From assembly GCA_023512835.1 (NCBI GenBank), contig CM042085.1:6858062-6922061 (forward strand): a stretch of 64,000 nt of DNA. Reading direction: 5' to 3'. Numbering within the stretch: position 1 is the stretch's first letter; the number at the start of each line of letters is the position of its first letter. This DNA is from Taxillus chinensis. Taxonomy: Eukaryota > Streptophyta > Magnoliopsida > Santalales > Loranthaceae. The position numbers and the translations under genes are program-made. Shown piece by piece: positions 25,350-38,561 of this stretch. The notes beneath the pieces are model-generated. The model was given only the letters and a program-made list of their open reading frames with translations, had not been told where the DNA came from and ran no database searches.

Positions 25350-26534
25350 TCACTTGTTCATACACTTTGAAACCTGCTCAACAAAAACAAAAATCAGTAA
25401 AGAGGCAAACGACAAAGCAATAGTAGAAGTGAAACTAAACCCAGTTTTGGGCTACTTCGAAAGACATTTTGGATGACAGAGACAAATTTGGGAGTAGGTT
25501 GATATTTTTTTGTGCGACGGTAACTAAAAAAAACAGGGGGTGGAATAACAACAACTATAGCGGCAGAAAAAAAAAACGACTAAACGGGAGAGACAAAGAG
25601 CAAAGGGAGGGTACGTGTTCTCTACGATTTGGAGACTTCACGGCCGACATTTAAACGGTAAGTGGAGTGCAAGGCGAGGCATGGCGAATGGTACGAGATG
25701 TAGCGCGCAGGGGACGACGGCGCGTTTGAGGTTCAGGGATGGGCGACCGCAGTGCTTGTGGGAACTGGGATTTTGATTGACATGAGAGCTATCAGGGGAA
25801 AGTGGGATTTTGCTTGTGTTGGGTGTTTTTTTATTTTTTATTTTTAACATTATACAGAAGCATTGAAACGACATCGTATCGTTTTATAAATCGGGTTTCT
25901 AATCGAATTCAACTATACCTCAAATAATTGTATCATTACATCATCATTATGATATTCTAATAATTAATTATAAATCTACTGCTTTAAATATAAGTTCTCA
26001 CATCTTTCACACGTTATAACAAAAGACAAATCAAGTAATAACTACTACAATCAAGTCCATCAACTAAGGTGGTAAGGTCTATCAACCCACTAAGCAAGAA
26101 ATAAGTCATGTGATTAAAACAATAATATGATAATTCATACTCATCAAACCAACCATAACCGACCTAATCAAATCAGTGTGATAATCTCCATCATTAGTAA
26201 TAATTATGATGCTCCAAACCTAATAATATAGTATGTCAACCATCCCATAATCAAAATCAAAACAATAATTGACCATTAATCAACCAACACTAATGTCATG
26301 ATTTAATCAAAACATACATATTAGTATATAATTGTAACTAACAACTGTTGGTCCACTACTAAAAGAATATATTAGCACATACCGTTGATACTAGTAGTCA
26401 TTAGTATTTATAGTTCTTCATATATGAAATGATACACTAGCTTGTAGTGAGATTTTAATGAAACTTTCATCTGCTTTTTCCACCATTGAAAGAACTCCTT
26501 AGTACACTTGGGAGGGTGGCCATATGTGAAATTC
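25350..26534. other. Upstream region of the DEMETER-like gene
   Basis: This stretch should contain the 5' UTR and promoter of the minus-strand gene. The acceptor at 25374 (gagcag|GTTTC on the minus strand) ends a 5' UTR intron. A moderately GC-rich segment at 25600-25760 is the most likely place for the first, non-coding exon, but I cannot define its limits or a TATA box. From 25860 to 26500 the DNA is AT-rich with no features. Confidence 0.4.
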
Positions 26535-26584
26535 GGGGGGGGGGGCCGGGGGGGGGGGGGGGGGCCCCGGCCCGGCCCGGGGGG

Positions 26585-26668
<84 letters not shown>

Positions 26669-26771
26669 CTGGGGGGGGGGGGGGGGGGGGGGGGCTTTTT
26701 TTTTTTTTTTTTTTTTTTTTTTTGTTTTGGGGGGGGGGGGGGGGGGGGTTGTTGTTTTTTGTGTGGGGGGT

Positions 26772-26855
<84 letters not shown>

Positions 26856-26866
26856 TTTTTTTTTTT
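26535..26866 (+). repeat. Extreme poly-G then poly-T low-complexity tract
   Basis: From 26535 to 26694 the plus strand is almost entirely G with a few C interruptions. Then come about 29 T, a G/T mixture (26724-26771), and about 80 T followed by an A and 12 more T. Every long frame across it (poly-Gly, poly-Pro, poly-Phe, poly-Lys) is meaningless. It is either a real G-quadruplex-prone tract or, more likely, a sequencing or assembly artefact. Confidence 0.95.
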
Positions 26867-29800
26867 GGGTCCCTTTCTTTAATGATATTTGTGAGTTTCC
26901 CATTATTGTTGATGATGATGCCATTAGTGTTGATGATAGTAGTATCCATTGCAACATTGGACTCGATTATCGTTCAGTGTTAGTGTTAATGATTCTTGTC
27001 TTCTTTTTTCGATTAATATCACTTGTTAGGTCCTAAAATCTAGGGGTGATAATTCTGTATTTTCTTCTTTCTCTCTCTCTACTTTTCCTTTTTCCTATAT
27101 TTTCCATAAAAAAACAATCCTCAAACAAAAAATTATATTTACCTTGAGAAAAGTTCAAATATAATCGTAAAACAGTTTCAAATATAATTTATAAATATAG
27201 ATTCCAAACAAAATGACTTTTTAAAATTATACAACAACTATTTTTGAATACAAAAAATTAAAATACAGATTTTAAAAATAAAATACCAAAAATAATAAAC
27301 ATTTAAATGCTACGTATTGAGGTTTAAAGTTATTAGTATTATATTATTACTTTATTATTTAAATAAAAAAAATTATATCAGAAACTGTGAGTTGACATTT
27401 ATACGAGATCAATTCAATATTCAATATAAAATTATTATTTATTTTATAATTGGTAAATATGCATAATACTATCATCATATGTGTCACTAAATTTAATTAC
27501 TTTAGGTGTAAATTAAATTCATATAGATGTATTCAAGATTTATATTAACTAACATTAATACGGAAAATATTTTAAAATTATGATTCATAATAAATACTTT
27601 ATTTTACTATTTACATATTTAAGAATTAAAAATCAAAATAGTGATTTTATATTTAATATTAATGTTAATGTACAAATATTCATTCATGTGTTTCAAATAT
27701 AGTTTTTATTTTTTTTAATTCAAAATTCAACTACGTTAATGGTTAGAATAAGGGTAAATCCATCTTTATCTCAGTAAAGAGCAGTGATCTTTTATATAGC
27801 TAAATTTAAAACTACTACTAATTAATATATACTTAATCTAAAATTTTGTGGAATGGTCTATACACTTTGTAAAAAAAAAAAAAATAAGGGCGGATGATGA
27901 CACTTTGATCTAATTCATACTCAGATTTTAAAATAATAATAATAATAATAACCTGTCAACTCTAAATGAATAATAATAGTTATTATTATAATTATAAACG
28001 TGTAGTTTACTAGTTTAAATGGCCACCTAATTGCAAGGCAACTGCAATAGAAGGCCCAATGGCGTGGCCCAATTTCCAACCAAATCTAACCTAATGGCTC
28101 TCCGTGGGCCAGAAACGGTTAGGTATACTTTCGGAGACGCTTCAATTTTCAGACCCGATTATTGTGGGAAGATATAGAAGTGCCAAACGAGGGTAGTTAA
28201 AAAAATTAATTATCAATCAACACAACGTCATTTTCATTATACTATTCGTAAAAGAAATACATTCGCAAATTAACTAACCAAGTCCTTTTCATTTCATTTC
28301 ATTGTACTATTCGTAAAAGAAATAAATCAATAATATTTATTTAGAAAAAAAATACTTTTGAAGATGAGCAATAACCCCTTTAATATGTAATATGGATGAC
28401 TATTTTTAAAAATAATGATTCCGATCAATTTAAAATTATTCATGAATTATATAAACTCATCTAGACTTATGATTTTTAAAAATAATCATGTTTAAACAAA
28501 AAAATACAAACTTGTCAAACATAACCTTAATAACAATATAGCCCAGTCAAGTGATTTTTTAGGAAAATACACATGGTTGGTCCTCGGATTTGAGTGACCA
28601 TAAACAAATATTCAAAAATTCATTGATATAATAATTAATAAATAATAAATTATATACACTTGTACAGTAAATTCACATGAATATTTATAATATATAACAT
28701 ATATATATTTTATAAACAATGACCCATATTTTATATTTTATTATCCCAAAATGTGGCCCATATTTTATATTTTATTAACTAGTTAACAAATCAGCCGCAT
28801 GATAGTCGCAGTGTCGCACCTAATTAAGGTAAGGCGTTAATAAGTCAATACTTGTCAGTGGTGTAACAAATGTGTTTTGTATTCCTTAACTTTGAAATAA
28901 AGTTTCATATACTTTCGGGCACGTGTTTAGCTTTTCAAACAGTAAGCTTAGCTCTTGACCTTGTTAGAGTATTGTAAAAGAAGTATTTTGTCTTCTTTAA
29001 TGTGGAATCTAGGTTTTAAAATTTGAATAATGATTTATACAGATATAATTTCATGTAAGGTTATTATTTAAATTAATCTTAAAGATATTTTTAAATAGTT
29101 AATATAATGATAGATAAAAAAAAATTACACAACTTATCTGCATCTTACACTTATAATTATTTTTAAAACGTTAGATGCACATATTTATCTCTTATTTTTA
29201 AAACAATAATTTTATTAATATTTAAAACTATACGTTTTAAAAGTTTTTTAAAATAATAAGTAATAAGAGACTCTAGCTAGTTAAAAAAAAACAATAAGTT
29301 TAGTTTTTTAGGATGAACACATAACTAACGTGGCATATAATTATTTCAGAATTAGTTTTGTTAGCCTTGCATAAATGAGGTCCACAATTAATACAAATTG
29401 AGTTTAACACACATCAATCTATTTATAAATATGATGTTAGACAATTAATACATAATTAACTAACTTAATAATTTTTGAAATTGGCCTACTCCAAGATAGG
29501 TAAACTATCCATATACCAATTATGAATGCCAAAACGTAATAAATATTGAATCTCACACACCAATTAACATATATAAAAAAAAATATGATACTAGCTTATT
29601 CATAACTGAATTTAGGAATTTTACTCAATCATTTATGTTAAATAAAAAAATTAATTTGATAATAATCGAAATATTAATTAATAAATAAACGCTGTGCTTA
29701 GACCACCTACTAGCTCATTAAAAAACATATGCAGTCCAATGACTTATAATATAAAATCTTAAATGAAATATATGAGATATAATTATTTTTCTCGTATAAC

Positions 29801-30806
29801 GAAAAAACTACAATAGAATTATATGTTCCTTTAACTGAACTTCTAGGTCAAAAAACAAACTATGACTCGCAGTTATCAAAACATAAAAACATAAACCATG
29901 ATAAATCCAATTACATAGTAAACCCATGTAAAAAGTAGTAGAGGAAAAATATTCGATTAAGAGTTTATATTTGAAAACATAAAATAGCCGTAAAGTTATG
30001 TTTAAAAATAATGTTGTATTTAAATCACGATTTACATGAAATAATTCTTTATTTAGAATGTGTTATAAATAACTCTTGAATTCTATTTTATTCTTAAATA
30101 AAAAGAAGTATGATTTGTTTTTAAATTAAATCAAATCATGATTTACATAAAATAATTTTTAATTTAAAAGCCGTGTATGCCGAATAACATTTAAAATTTA
30201 ATTTTTAGAAATAAAAAATGTTTTGAATTAAAACAAAACACCCCCACCAAAACAGGTCATTGTCTTTTCAAAACCATTTCTGTAAGTGGCTTGAATTTTC
30301 TTGGACCACTTTTCGGATGAGTTGAGTGGCCATCAATCAACACTGTACCTACGTGCTTGTTTTCTCAAAACTTGGGAGATTCTTCGATTAGTGTTTGAAT
30401 TGACCTCAAGTCTGGTAGGCGTATGCGTGGTGGTATTGGTTCAGTGGTTCCGGTTGAGAGCAGATGCGTGCATGGTGCATCCAACAGAAGAGTAGAAGAA
30501 TTGAAGAAACAATTGGCCAAAAGAATGGGCAGCCTGTCAACATTCTGGTCCCTACCGGACATGAGATGCAACGTACCTACAATTGACGTTAAAAAAAAGT
30601 TTTTGAACAGGATTCATAAAATCTTTTTCCTTCCCTAAAATGGAAATAAAATTTTAAAATTAATTTTAAAACCAATTTTTTGAAAATAAATATTATAATA
30701 AAAAACCATTAGACTTTTCTTATAAATAACGGATCTATATATCTGTTTGTTTTTTTTTACAATAATTTTTTCATGTCCTTTTCACTCTTAAAACTATCTG
30801 TATGAC
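26867..30806. other. AT-rich intergenic stretch
   Basis: No gene is recognised. A-rich and TAA/AAT microsatellites occur (27872-27884, 27931-27949). The less AT-rich segment 30280-30600 has overlapping open frames on both strands but no motif I know; it could be a gene fragment moved by a transposon. Confidence 0.45.
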
Positions 30807-31454
30807 TAGGGGCGGATTCAGAAATTTCATGCAGGGCGACTTTTCATAATGAAAATTTTTAATTTCACAATTTAATATGTATAACATAATTTTTTTTCTG
30901 TTTCAAAAATATTAAAAAGAACAAAATTATTCATAAAATAAAATTAATCCATAATAAATTATAAATTTAATATTTATAAAAACAAACTACATGCCACAAT
31001 TACAAATATAATTAACAAATTATAATTTATAAATCATAATTTAAAATCTTAAATATTAAAAGTTATATTTCAAGCCTAATAGTAACACTCGTTGTTGTTT
31101 GGATGTAAAATACTAATTTAATTATACAACTTGAGGGCAGTGAGATCATAGGTACATGTACGAGAAGAGAGAGAGAGGGAGGAAGTAAAAATCATACAAC
31201 TTCTTTGTCATCATATGCTCTTAGGCAATTTATTGAACCCAAGATATATAATTATAAAAATTATTGATTTCAATATTTTTATAATAAAAATCAAATAAAG
31301 AGGGGACGAGGAGACCGACCGTGAAGAACGCCCAACTGAAGATCGGCATTATTTTTTTTTATTTAGACTGAGCTTTTTAAATATAATAATAATAATATAT
31401 TAATATATTGAAATTGAGGGTGGGCATTTGCCCTCAGGCGGTTGATCCGCCCTT
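30807..31454. mobile_element. Small DNA transposon relic with AGGGGCGGAT ends
   Basis: The left end AGGGGCGGATTCAG and the inverted right end AAGGGCGGATCAAC are similar over the first ten bases. Flanks gtatgact and gtatatga share only 5 of 8 positions. The 648 bp interior is AT-rich with no coding. A related end (ctggatccgtcactg) appears near 60735-60750. Superfamily is uncertain; a hAT origin is a guess from the end sequence and the size of the putative duplication. Confidence 0.4.
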
Positions 31455-31747
31455 GTATATGATCCACCCTTGTATATGACTGACTATATGGCAAATGAAT
31501 GATTTTAATCTCACAATCTCAATGTACATAAAAGTATTTCATAATACAATATTTTTAATTTGAACTGATAAATATGTAATTAATGGTCCATATTAGACTT
31601 TCATAAACTGTAATGAGAGTTACTAAAGTATTTCAATGTAGTAAAATTTAAGTTAAATGAAAATTTAATATTGAACATTGAATACATGCCTACCAATTAA
31701 ACTTGAAAGTATTGAAATAGAACATACAATATTTATGGGTATCATAT

Positions 31748-32130
31748 GAAATAGAACATCTATAACAACTTCTCTACAATTAGCTATTTAAAATAATCAA
31801 GAGTATAATTTTTTATTTAAATAATTAGCTTTTTTAAATATCACTTGTCAGCCTTTCTATTTTAATCTTTACCAATTGAACTATTAATTTAAAATATATT
31901 TATTTATTATTTTAAATTAAAAAGCAAGTGTATTGAGAAAAAAATAAATAGAAAAGTAAATGTAACAAGAAAAAATTTATTTTAATAAATTAAGTTGTGA
32001 ATAATATTAAGGGTTATTATTTATTTTGTTTAAATTTTGATAACAATAGAAAGTATAAAAAGTATAAATTTTTAAAATGTTTTTTGTTAAATTGGTTATT
32101 TAAATTAATAAACAATAGATATAGAGATGT
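31748..32130. mobile_element. MITE related to the one at 60857
   Basis: The left part (attagctatttaaaataatcaagag) and right part (ttattatttattttgtttaaatttt, shortened) follow the same order as in the 60857-61204 element, including the shared interior word aatagaaaagtaaatgt. The limits are approximate; the likely inverted ends are GAACATCTATA and ACATCTCTATA. No coding is present. Confidence 0.4.
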
Positions 32131-32709
32131 AGTTACAATTTTTAATTTCTTATTGTATAAATTGAATAATGAATGATTGGTTAATAATGATTTGAGGTTT
32201 TTAATATATGAATGGTTTACTGAAATTTACTTACTTTCATAAATTATGTTTTTCCTACTTAATTTGAAATTTGATGCCGCAAGTATACTTCAATATATCA
32301 AAATTAGGGCCCCAACTGGTCAGGCCTTATATTATATTTATTGACATGACCTGACAGACAACACACGACATTCATATTCATCTAACGTAGCATATGCTCT
32401 AACCTTTACGCCTAACACGACGCAATCACTTCCATTTCCGTTACGCTCCATCCAATTGCCAACACCGAAAACACGCTTCACGGAAACGCCCTCCCGTTCA
32501 CTGCCCCATCATAGGCCCACAGATCCTCCTCCCAGCTCCAATTGCCCTGTTGCTTGCAATGACAATCTATGACATCCAGGCTTCCGACGACTGTTCCTGC
32601 CTCAATCCAAGCCTCTAGTGACAGGCGATACGTTCGACTCGGCGACTCCAACCATTCAGCGGGTAAGGACCCCTAACCTAATAATTGCATTGGGCTCCCT
32701 AAATCTAAG
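32131..32709. other. Intergenic stretch, nothing recognised
   Basis: The sequence is AT-rich up to about 32290, then has balanced composition (32380-32690) without a recognisable gene or RNA. Confidence 0.4.
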
Positions 32710-33148
32710 TAGGGGTGTAAAACGGACCGGCCCGGTCCGTGATGGAGCGGGCCTAAACGAGCTAGCCCGTTTAGGCCCGCACTTTTAATGGACCAAAATT
32801 TTTCTGGTCCGGTCCGATCTAAATTTATTAATTTATTTTAAAACTTATTATAAGTTAATTTTGTTTAAAATAATTTAAAAAATTATATTTAATAGTTCAT
32901 ATTTCTAAATATTAATTTTAAAATTAATAGGTTTAGGCTTGAGGTACTAATATACTAAGTAAAATATATAATTATTTTAAAAAATAAAAAAGCCGGTCTG
33001 CATCCACGCAAATTTAGTCTATATGTACCGGGCCTAAACCGACCAATCCGTTTAGGCCCGTGATTGAAATGGACCAGAATTTATCTTGTCCAATACGCTT
33101 TGATCTGCACGGACCACGGGCGAACCAGTGGTCCATTTTACACCCTTA
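32710..33148. mobile_element. hAT-like non-autonomous element with well-kept ends
   Basis: The ends TAGGGGTGTAAAACGGACC and, inverted, TAAGGGTGTAAAATGGACC match at 17 of 19 positions. GC-rich subterminal blocks containing 'aggcccg' and 'gcgggcctaaac' repeats surround an AT-rich core, a layout common in plant hAT elements. A clean target duplication is not visible (aatctaag versus aataaggg). Length is 439 bp and there is no coding. Confidence 0.65.
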
Positions 33149-33372
33149 AATAAGGGCCGACTAGTTGTTCTAATTTATTTAATGGAATTAGTCATTCCTC
33201 ATGTCAATTGTTTGTTGTATTTTCGGTTTATTATTTTACTTAATCCAATCTCGTTATTTACTTATATATTTTTTCGTAATTTTTATTAATTGTAAATATG
33301 ATAATTATTAAATAATTCACAAATAATGTAATGTTTTCAATTATTCTTTAGTTATTAATTTGCATCGCCCAC

Positions 33373-33597
33373 TAGGGATGGCAACGGGGCGGGTCGGGAC
33401 CGGATAGTGGGTGACCCGAGCCTGCCCCGGATGAGTTCGGGTCGGGGTGGGGCGGGACAAATGAGTGCGGTGGGTTGGGCGGGTATTTAAAGGCAAAACT
33501 GTTAAAAAACCTGTTAAATTGTTAGGTCGGGGCGGGGCGGCCAATACCCATGACTGTCCAGTTATCTCATCGGGGCGGGCCAGAATTGTCATCCCTA
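33373..33597. mobile_element. Short hAT MITE with 8 bp target duplication
   Basis: The ends TAGGGATGGCAA and, inverted, TAGGGATGACAA match at 11 of 12 positions. They are flanked by tcgcccac (33365-33372) and tcgcccat (33598-33605), a 7 of 8 match, as expected for a hAT target-site duplication. The 225 bp element is rich in 'ggggcggg' words and codes for nothing. Confidence 0.8.
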
Positions 33598-33605
33598 TCG
33601 CCCAT

Positions 33606-36600
33606 CATTTAAAAGTCGCTCATTAATAAGGAGGTATAGGCGTATAGTAAATTTAATGATCAATTATTTAATGTTTTTTTTTGTAATTTTCTAAAATGAT
33701 TTTGAATTCTTCGTTAAATGTACTTTTTATTAATTTGTGGTACATATATTGTTCGTCGTTAAAAAATAAAACTCATATGCGTCAGAAATAAATGGACAAT
33801 TCAGGCTCGACCCAAAATAATTTGGGCTTTGGTTCCGGTGCGAATCCAAATAAGAAACTTAGGGAGCCATTTGTTACATGTTTTTATTTTTACTTTTTCA
33901 TTTAGTGATTTGAATTTTATTTAAATTAAATTTTAAAATTTAAAATTTGAAAATAAATCCTATTTCAGATGAGTGAGAATATGTTGATACGCTAGATTTG
34001 ATATATCGTTCTAAAAATGGTAGGCTTATTGTGAGTCTATCTTAATTTAAAATTAATAAATTATAAAATATGTTTTTAAATATTAGGGGTTCATAGATAT
34101 TTTTAATTGTTTACTTTTTTTAGTATAAAATCAATTATGATGAGAGATTCAAATAATTTTTATTTTTTTATTTTATTAATTGTACACACTATTTTTTTTT
34201 TTCAAATTTTTTAATGTACATGTATTTTTAAAAACAAATTCTATGCCTAGAATATAAAAATTATTTTAAATTATAATTAATACAAACTCTAGCAAAAATA
34301 CATAAATCAAAATTTATACTAAATAAGTCAATTTTAAAAAGTATATATTTCTTAAAACATAATCCTATACAAAATTAGATAAAATGGTAGACCTATGTAA
34401 AAAGTAAAGGGAATAAAACTTAAAAAATTAATTTGGATGTATCAGTAAAATGAGTTTAGAATCGATGACTAAAAACAACCGAAAAAGTATTTTTAAAAAT
34501 AATTACTTTATTGAAATAAAGTATTACTCAATAAAAAACAGTATGCCAAACAGTTTTTAAATTTCAAATTTTATTTTCAAAACAAAAAAATAATTTTTGA
34601 AAACAAAAGAAAAAACATATCATACTTAACAGGGCTCAAGTTTTGAGTTTAAAGTCTCATTTATTGGAATTGGGTCAGATAATTTATGAAGGAAAATTTT
34701 GTACACAATATATTGCGTAAAGAAATCGTAAAAAAACTGTTTTTATCATTAGATTGATTATACATATAAATATAAAAATTAATGTAAATCTAACAGAAAA
34801 AAATCCATGCGTGATATTGTTCATTTGTGAATGCCCAAGCTCTTCTCATTTAGAATAGAATTGGAACATGAACAAAAATGCTGTGGGTATTGTCCGAGGC
34901 AGAATGTACCATGAAAAAGAAAATATAAAGTATAAACTTTAAACGGTACGATATGTTTTAGAGCTGTTTGAGTTTATTATATAGGGAGCTAGATGAACTA
35001 ATATACCTTGGTTACTCTGAACCAAGGTAACATCAAAGCTTTGCCCGTTTGTTTTATTATTTTAGAATAGTACAAGTAAATTTAATAATTATTTATTTAG
35101 CCACAACACAATGCTCTCGCAAATCAACATTAACTTTACCGCAAATAAAGTTCTTAATTATGATACCGTCGCCCCTCGGCAAATTAAGGCTTTTAAAAAA
35201 GGTGACTGACTTGATATTGTTTATGTTTGTGTAGTTTAGATTAAGGAAAAGTCTAGTCAAGCAAGCATACAACAAACAAATGGCAAGAGGGTGGGTGGCG
35301 ATAGCGAGTTGGGTCAACTCGGCCTGTTGGGTTGCTATGGCGTTACGGCGTTACCCTCCCTGCTTCCCACCTCCGCCAGGCAAAGCTTGCCCACTTCTTT
35401 CATTCCCTTCTTTTTTATTTTATTTTTTTCTTTTTCAATTCCGGGCGGGCTTATCGCTTATTTATTTATTTATTTATTTCTGGAGAGTGATCCTATTCCT
35501 ATCCCAATTAAGGGCAGGCCAAAATGGCCACCCTGAACCAATGGGACAAATTTCAAATTTATTGAATTATTTTGTAAATTCGTTGTATTACTGGAAAAAG
35601 GTTGAGGTACTACCGTTTTGGTTGAACTATATGGTGCCACGTGCGTACCATTAGTGGCATGTGCTTAAAATATATTTAGTTAATTTTCACATAATAAAAA
35701 TAAAATAAAAAAAAGCTTACACTCCTTTGAATTTGAGCAATGTTACATGTATCTAATCAAATCAAATCATAGGTGAGATTGATTAATTTCATTGGTGAGA
35801 AGTATTACCATTTCTCTTTGAGCTTTTTATACTCGTCCACTCATTAATTTCATTGATTAATTGCTGATTTATCCCAATTGGATATAGGAAAAAGCACATA
35901 ATTTAATTTACTCGAAAAAATCGTGTTTATAAGTAAAATATTATTTTATATTTTTATATATAAAATCATAACTATGTATAAAAACACAATAAACCAGCAA
36001 CCACGGATGACACCGAAAAAATCACATGCAGAAATGCACGGGGCGGGCAAAGTAGTGACCCAGAATTTGTACGTTTTTATTTAGCGCATGTGGGAGGAAG
36101 CTTCCTCGAAACTTCAGAACAGCAGCGATGGGCCCATGCACGCGAACGGGCGTCGTACAGAGTGGATGTCCACGATGCTTCTTCGCACGATTGACACACA
36201 CTCTCATCGAGGCACTTGCTGGTCGGAGAAGAACGGGCGATGTGATGCGATTCAGAAACTTATATAATGGCCTGTTCGGTAGTAAAAAAACAAATAATGT
36301 GTGGTTCACATGTACAATTTGATCAAGAGATTTTTTTTTTGTTTTGGTTGGTAAACGTTACAATTATTAGGATGTTTCAATAACATTAACATTAAAAACA
36401 AATAATTTGGTGCGTGATTGAATAAAAAAAACATGAGTTTGATTCAGAAACAAATGAAATACTTTGTTTATGGGTATGCCTGTCTAGCTACCACTTTCCT
36501 CTTAAACAAACAGAAGCTTAACAATGAAACGTTACCTTTAAAAAAAAATAAAAATAATAGGTTGATATTCTTAATAGTTAATTAAAGTTATATTTACTTC

Positions 36601-38371
36601 TACAACAGATCTTAATTAATAATATTTCAGTGGTATATTAAAAATAAAATAAAATAAAAATCAAGAACCGGGGAGTGAGGTATAACGTTAGTTAAATGTT
36701 GGATGACCACTCACATCAATTACCCATTTGGGCACACAATAATTTCATTATTTCTATTTTTTGGGGGGCGGCTGACGTAATCATTCACGCCTGTCCCCGA
36801 TATATATATATATATATCGTTTTTTTGGCTGCTGATGCAATACGCTTGACTTTATTGCAGTTCATAACCGTAACGCATAAATGCACCACAACCAAGAACA
36901 AACCCACCCCCCCGCTCGCGAATTCATTGTCTTACCTTAAACAGCTGGAGAAACAAATCTCAAGGTTTTATTGAATATTTGGTGTCATCCACGAGCGACA
37001 GGTATAATTAACAAACATGATGGTCGACATCCTCGTCAACCAAAGCTTCACGGCAACCCAGATGGGGGAAGCTACGCTAGTGTATAGCAGCAGAGCTACA
37101 AGGGTACGTGGTGTGGCAACGAACGGATGAGGCCTTGCCTGGTGCGGCACAGACCAAATTGTGCGCCACCAGCCCACCACATCAATTATTTCCAAATACG
37201 TGAACAGAGCAGAGCAGACACTACCGTTTAATCAAAAATTGAACCAAATCGGTGATTCTGAAAAAAATAAATTTTAAAATAAAATAAATTTATTTGATTT
37301 TTATTTTTAAGAACCCATTGTATTTTCTGTCGCTTTACATTTGATTGCTCGATTTGAATTTTTTTTTTGAACTTAATGTTTTAATTTAATTTAAAAATTT
37401 TATAGACATCCGCGGTGGTGTCCTTACGAACGACTGCTCACACTGAGCAAGTCTTTGGTTAGTCGTTGACTCCACTCTCCTACCCGTTTATTATTTTTAT
37501 TATTTAAAAGCTATATATAAAAATTTCTGTCCCCAGAGTAAAAATCCATCGAAGGTTCCACTGGGCATTTATTATTTTATACTTCCGTATAATTAATTTT
37601 AAATTAGTTAAAAAAAATTTAATTACTTAACATTATTATAGAATTTATTAAATAAATAATCACCCCACCCCACCCCCCATCTGGTCGGTGATTTACACGA
37701 GAAAAGAAAAACAAAGCTAGTAGTACGCAGCAAGCAGGTGCAAGGAAAATCCGAAAGTACACGTGGCAAAAACTGTTGGACAGTCCTGCCCTCGACGCTG
37801 CCACCGCAGACCGTGGGGTTTGGACTTGGGAGCAGCCGGCGGCCCTCTCCTCGATCCACTACTTACTTCATATGACGTGGAACATCTGGGCCGTCGGATA
37901 CGGGTCCCTATTATTAATACACCCAGCCAACCGCAATCCGAGGCATCAGCAACTTGCCACGTCCGTCCAGTCACACCCAGAGTGGTGGGGAGATGGCGGC
38001 GCGCTTTAGCGGCCGTCGTCACGTCAACCATGCGCACTTTAGCTGCTGTGTTATCTTCATTTTATCAGAGTTAATTTTAAATAATCTACTACTCTTTTTT
38101 TTTTTCTTTTATTATTTTGATTTTTTTTATTGTGCTCATAAGGAAAGTTAAAAAATATAATATTATCTAATCTAAGTTATATTAGATTATACGAAGATCG
38201 AAGATAACGGAACACAATCGACAGCGATACCGTTACCGTCAGGAGTCTGTCTAATGACTAAAGCGAAAAGATTTTTTTTTTTGTTTTTTTTTTTAAAAAA
38301 AAAGGGAGGCCACGTAAATTGTCGATATTGCCCGTAGCGTCTTCCTTTCCCTGCCCTACCTTTTTTTCGTC
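33606..38371. other. Intergenic stretch upstream of the DUF7054 gene
   Basis: The first 2 kb is AT-rich. Segments of normal composition at 35280-35530, 36000-36280, 36700-37200 and 37640-38040 have short open frames but no family motif or paired splice sites that I could make into a gene. The last block contains several ACGTG cores (for example 37759-37763) and may belong to the promoter of the DUF7054 gene. Confidence 0.4.
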
Positions 38372-38378
38372 ATATAAA
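38372..38378 (+). promoter_or_regulatory. TATA box of the DUF7054 gene
   Basis: The sequence ATATAAA in the context TTCGTCATATAAATCC would place the transcription start near 38402. That is downstream of the ATG at 38387 and upstream of the uORF at 38439. Confidence 0.6.
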
Positions 38379-38438
38379 TCCGCGAATGGATCGTGCCTGC
38401 GGTCGTCAGTTGCGTTCGCGGTCCGACCATCCTAGGTT

Positions 38439-38561
38439 ATGTTCGCAGGTCTCTATTTTACTCGCCGGAGATTCCTGCGCTACCGGAGATTGAGGTTACC
38501 GGCACGGGAACCGGTGACGTATTTCCCGTTAAACGATTTGCCCCTCCGATGCCGACGTTGA
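38439..38561 (+). promoter_or_regulatory. Overlapping upstream ORF in the DUF7054 leader
   Basis: This 40-codon frame starts at an ATG in the leader and ends with TGA at 38559-38561, after passing the first in-frame ATG of the main protein at 38549 in another frame. Ribosomes that translate it cannot use 38549 but could use the ATG at 38597, which sits in GCCACCATGG, a perfect Kozak context. Confidence 0.5.

Noticed and set aside
26467..27036. Long open frames on both strands across 26467-27036 (poly-Gly, poly-Pro, poly-Lys, poly-Phe)
   Set aside because: They are translations of homopolymer runs with no real codon variety.
36022..37195. Short open frames with Cys/Trp-containing translations
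   Set aside because: They overlap in several frames, have no motifs, and lie in patchy repeat-like DNA.
38393..38548. Upstream extension of the DUF7054 protein from 38393
   Set aside because: The frame begins with GTG and has no ATG before 38549, and the TATA box places transcription start inside it; I kept ATG starts only.
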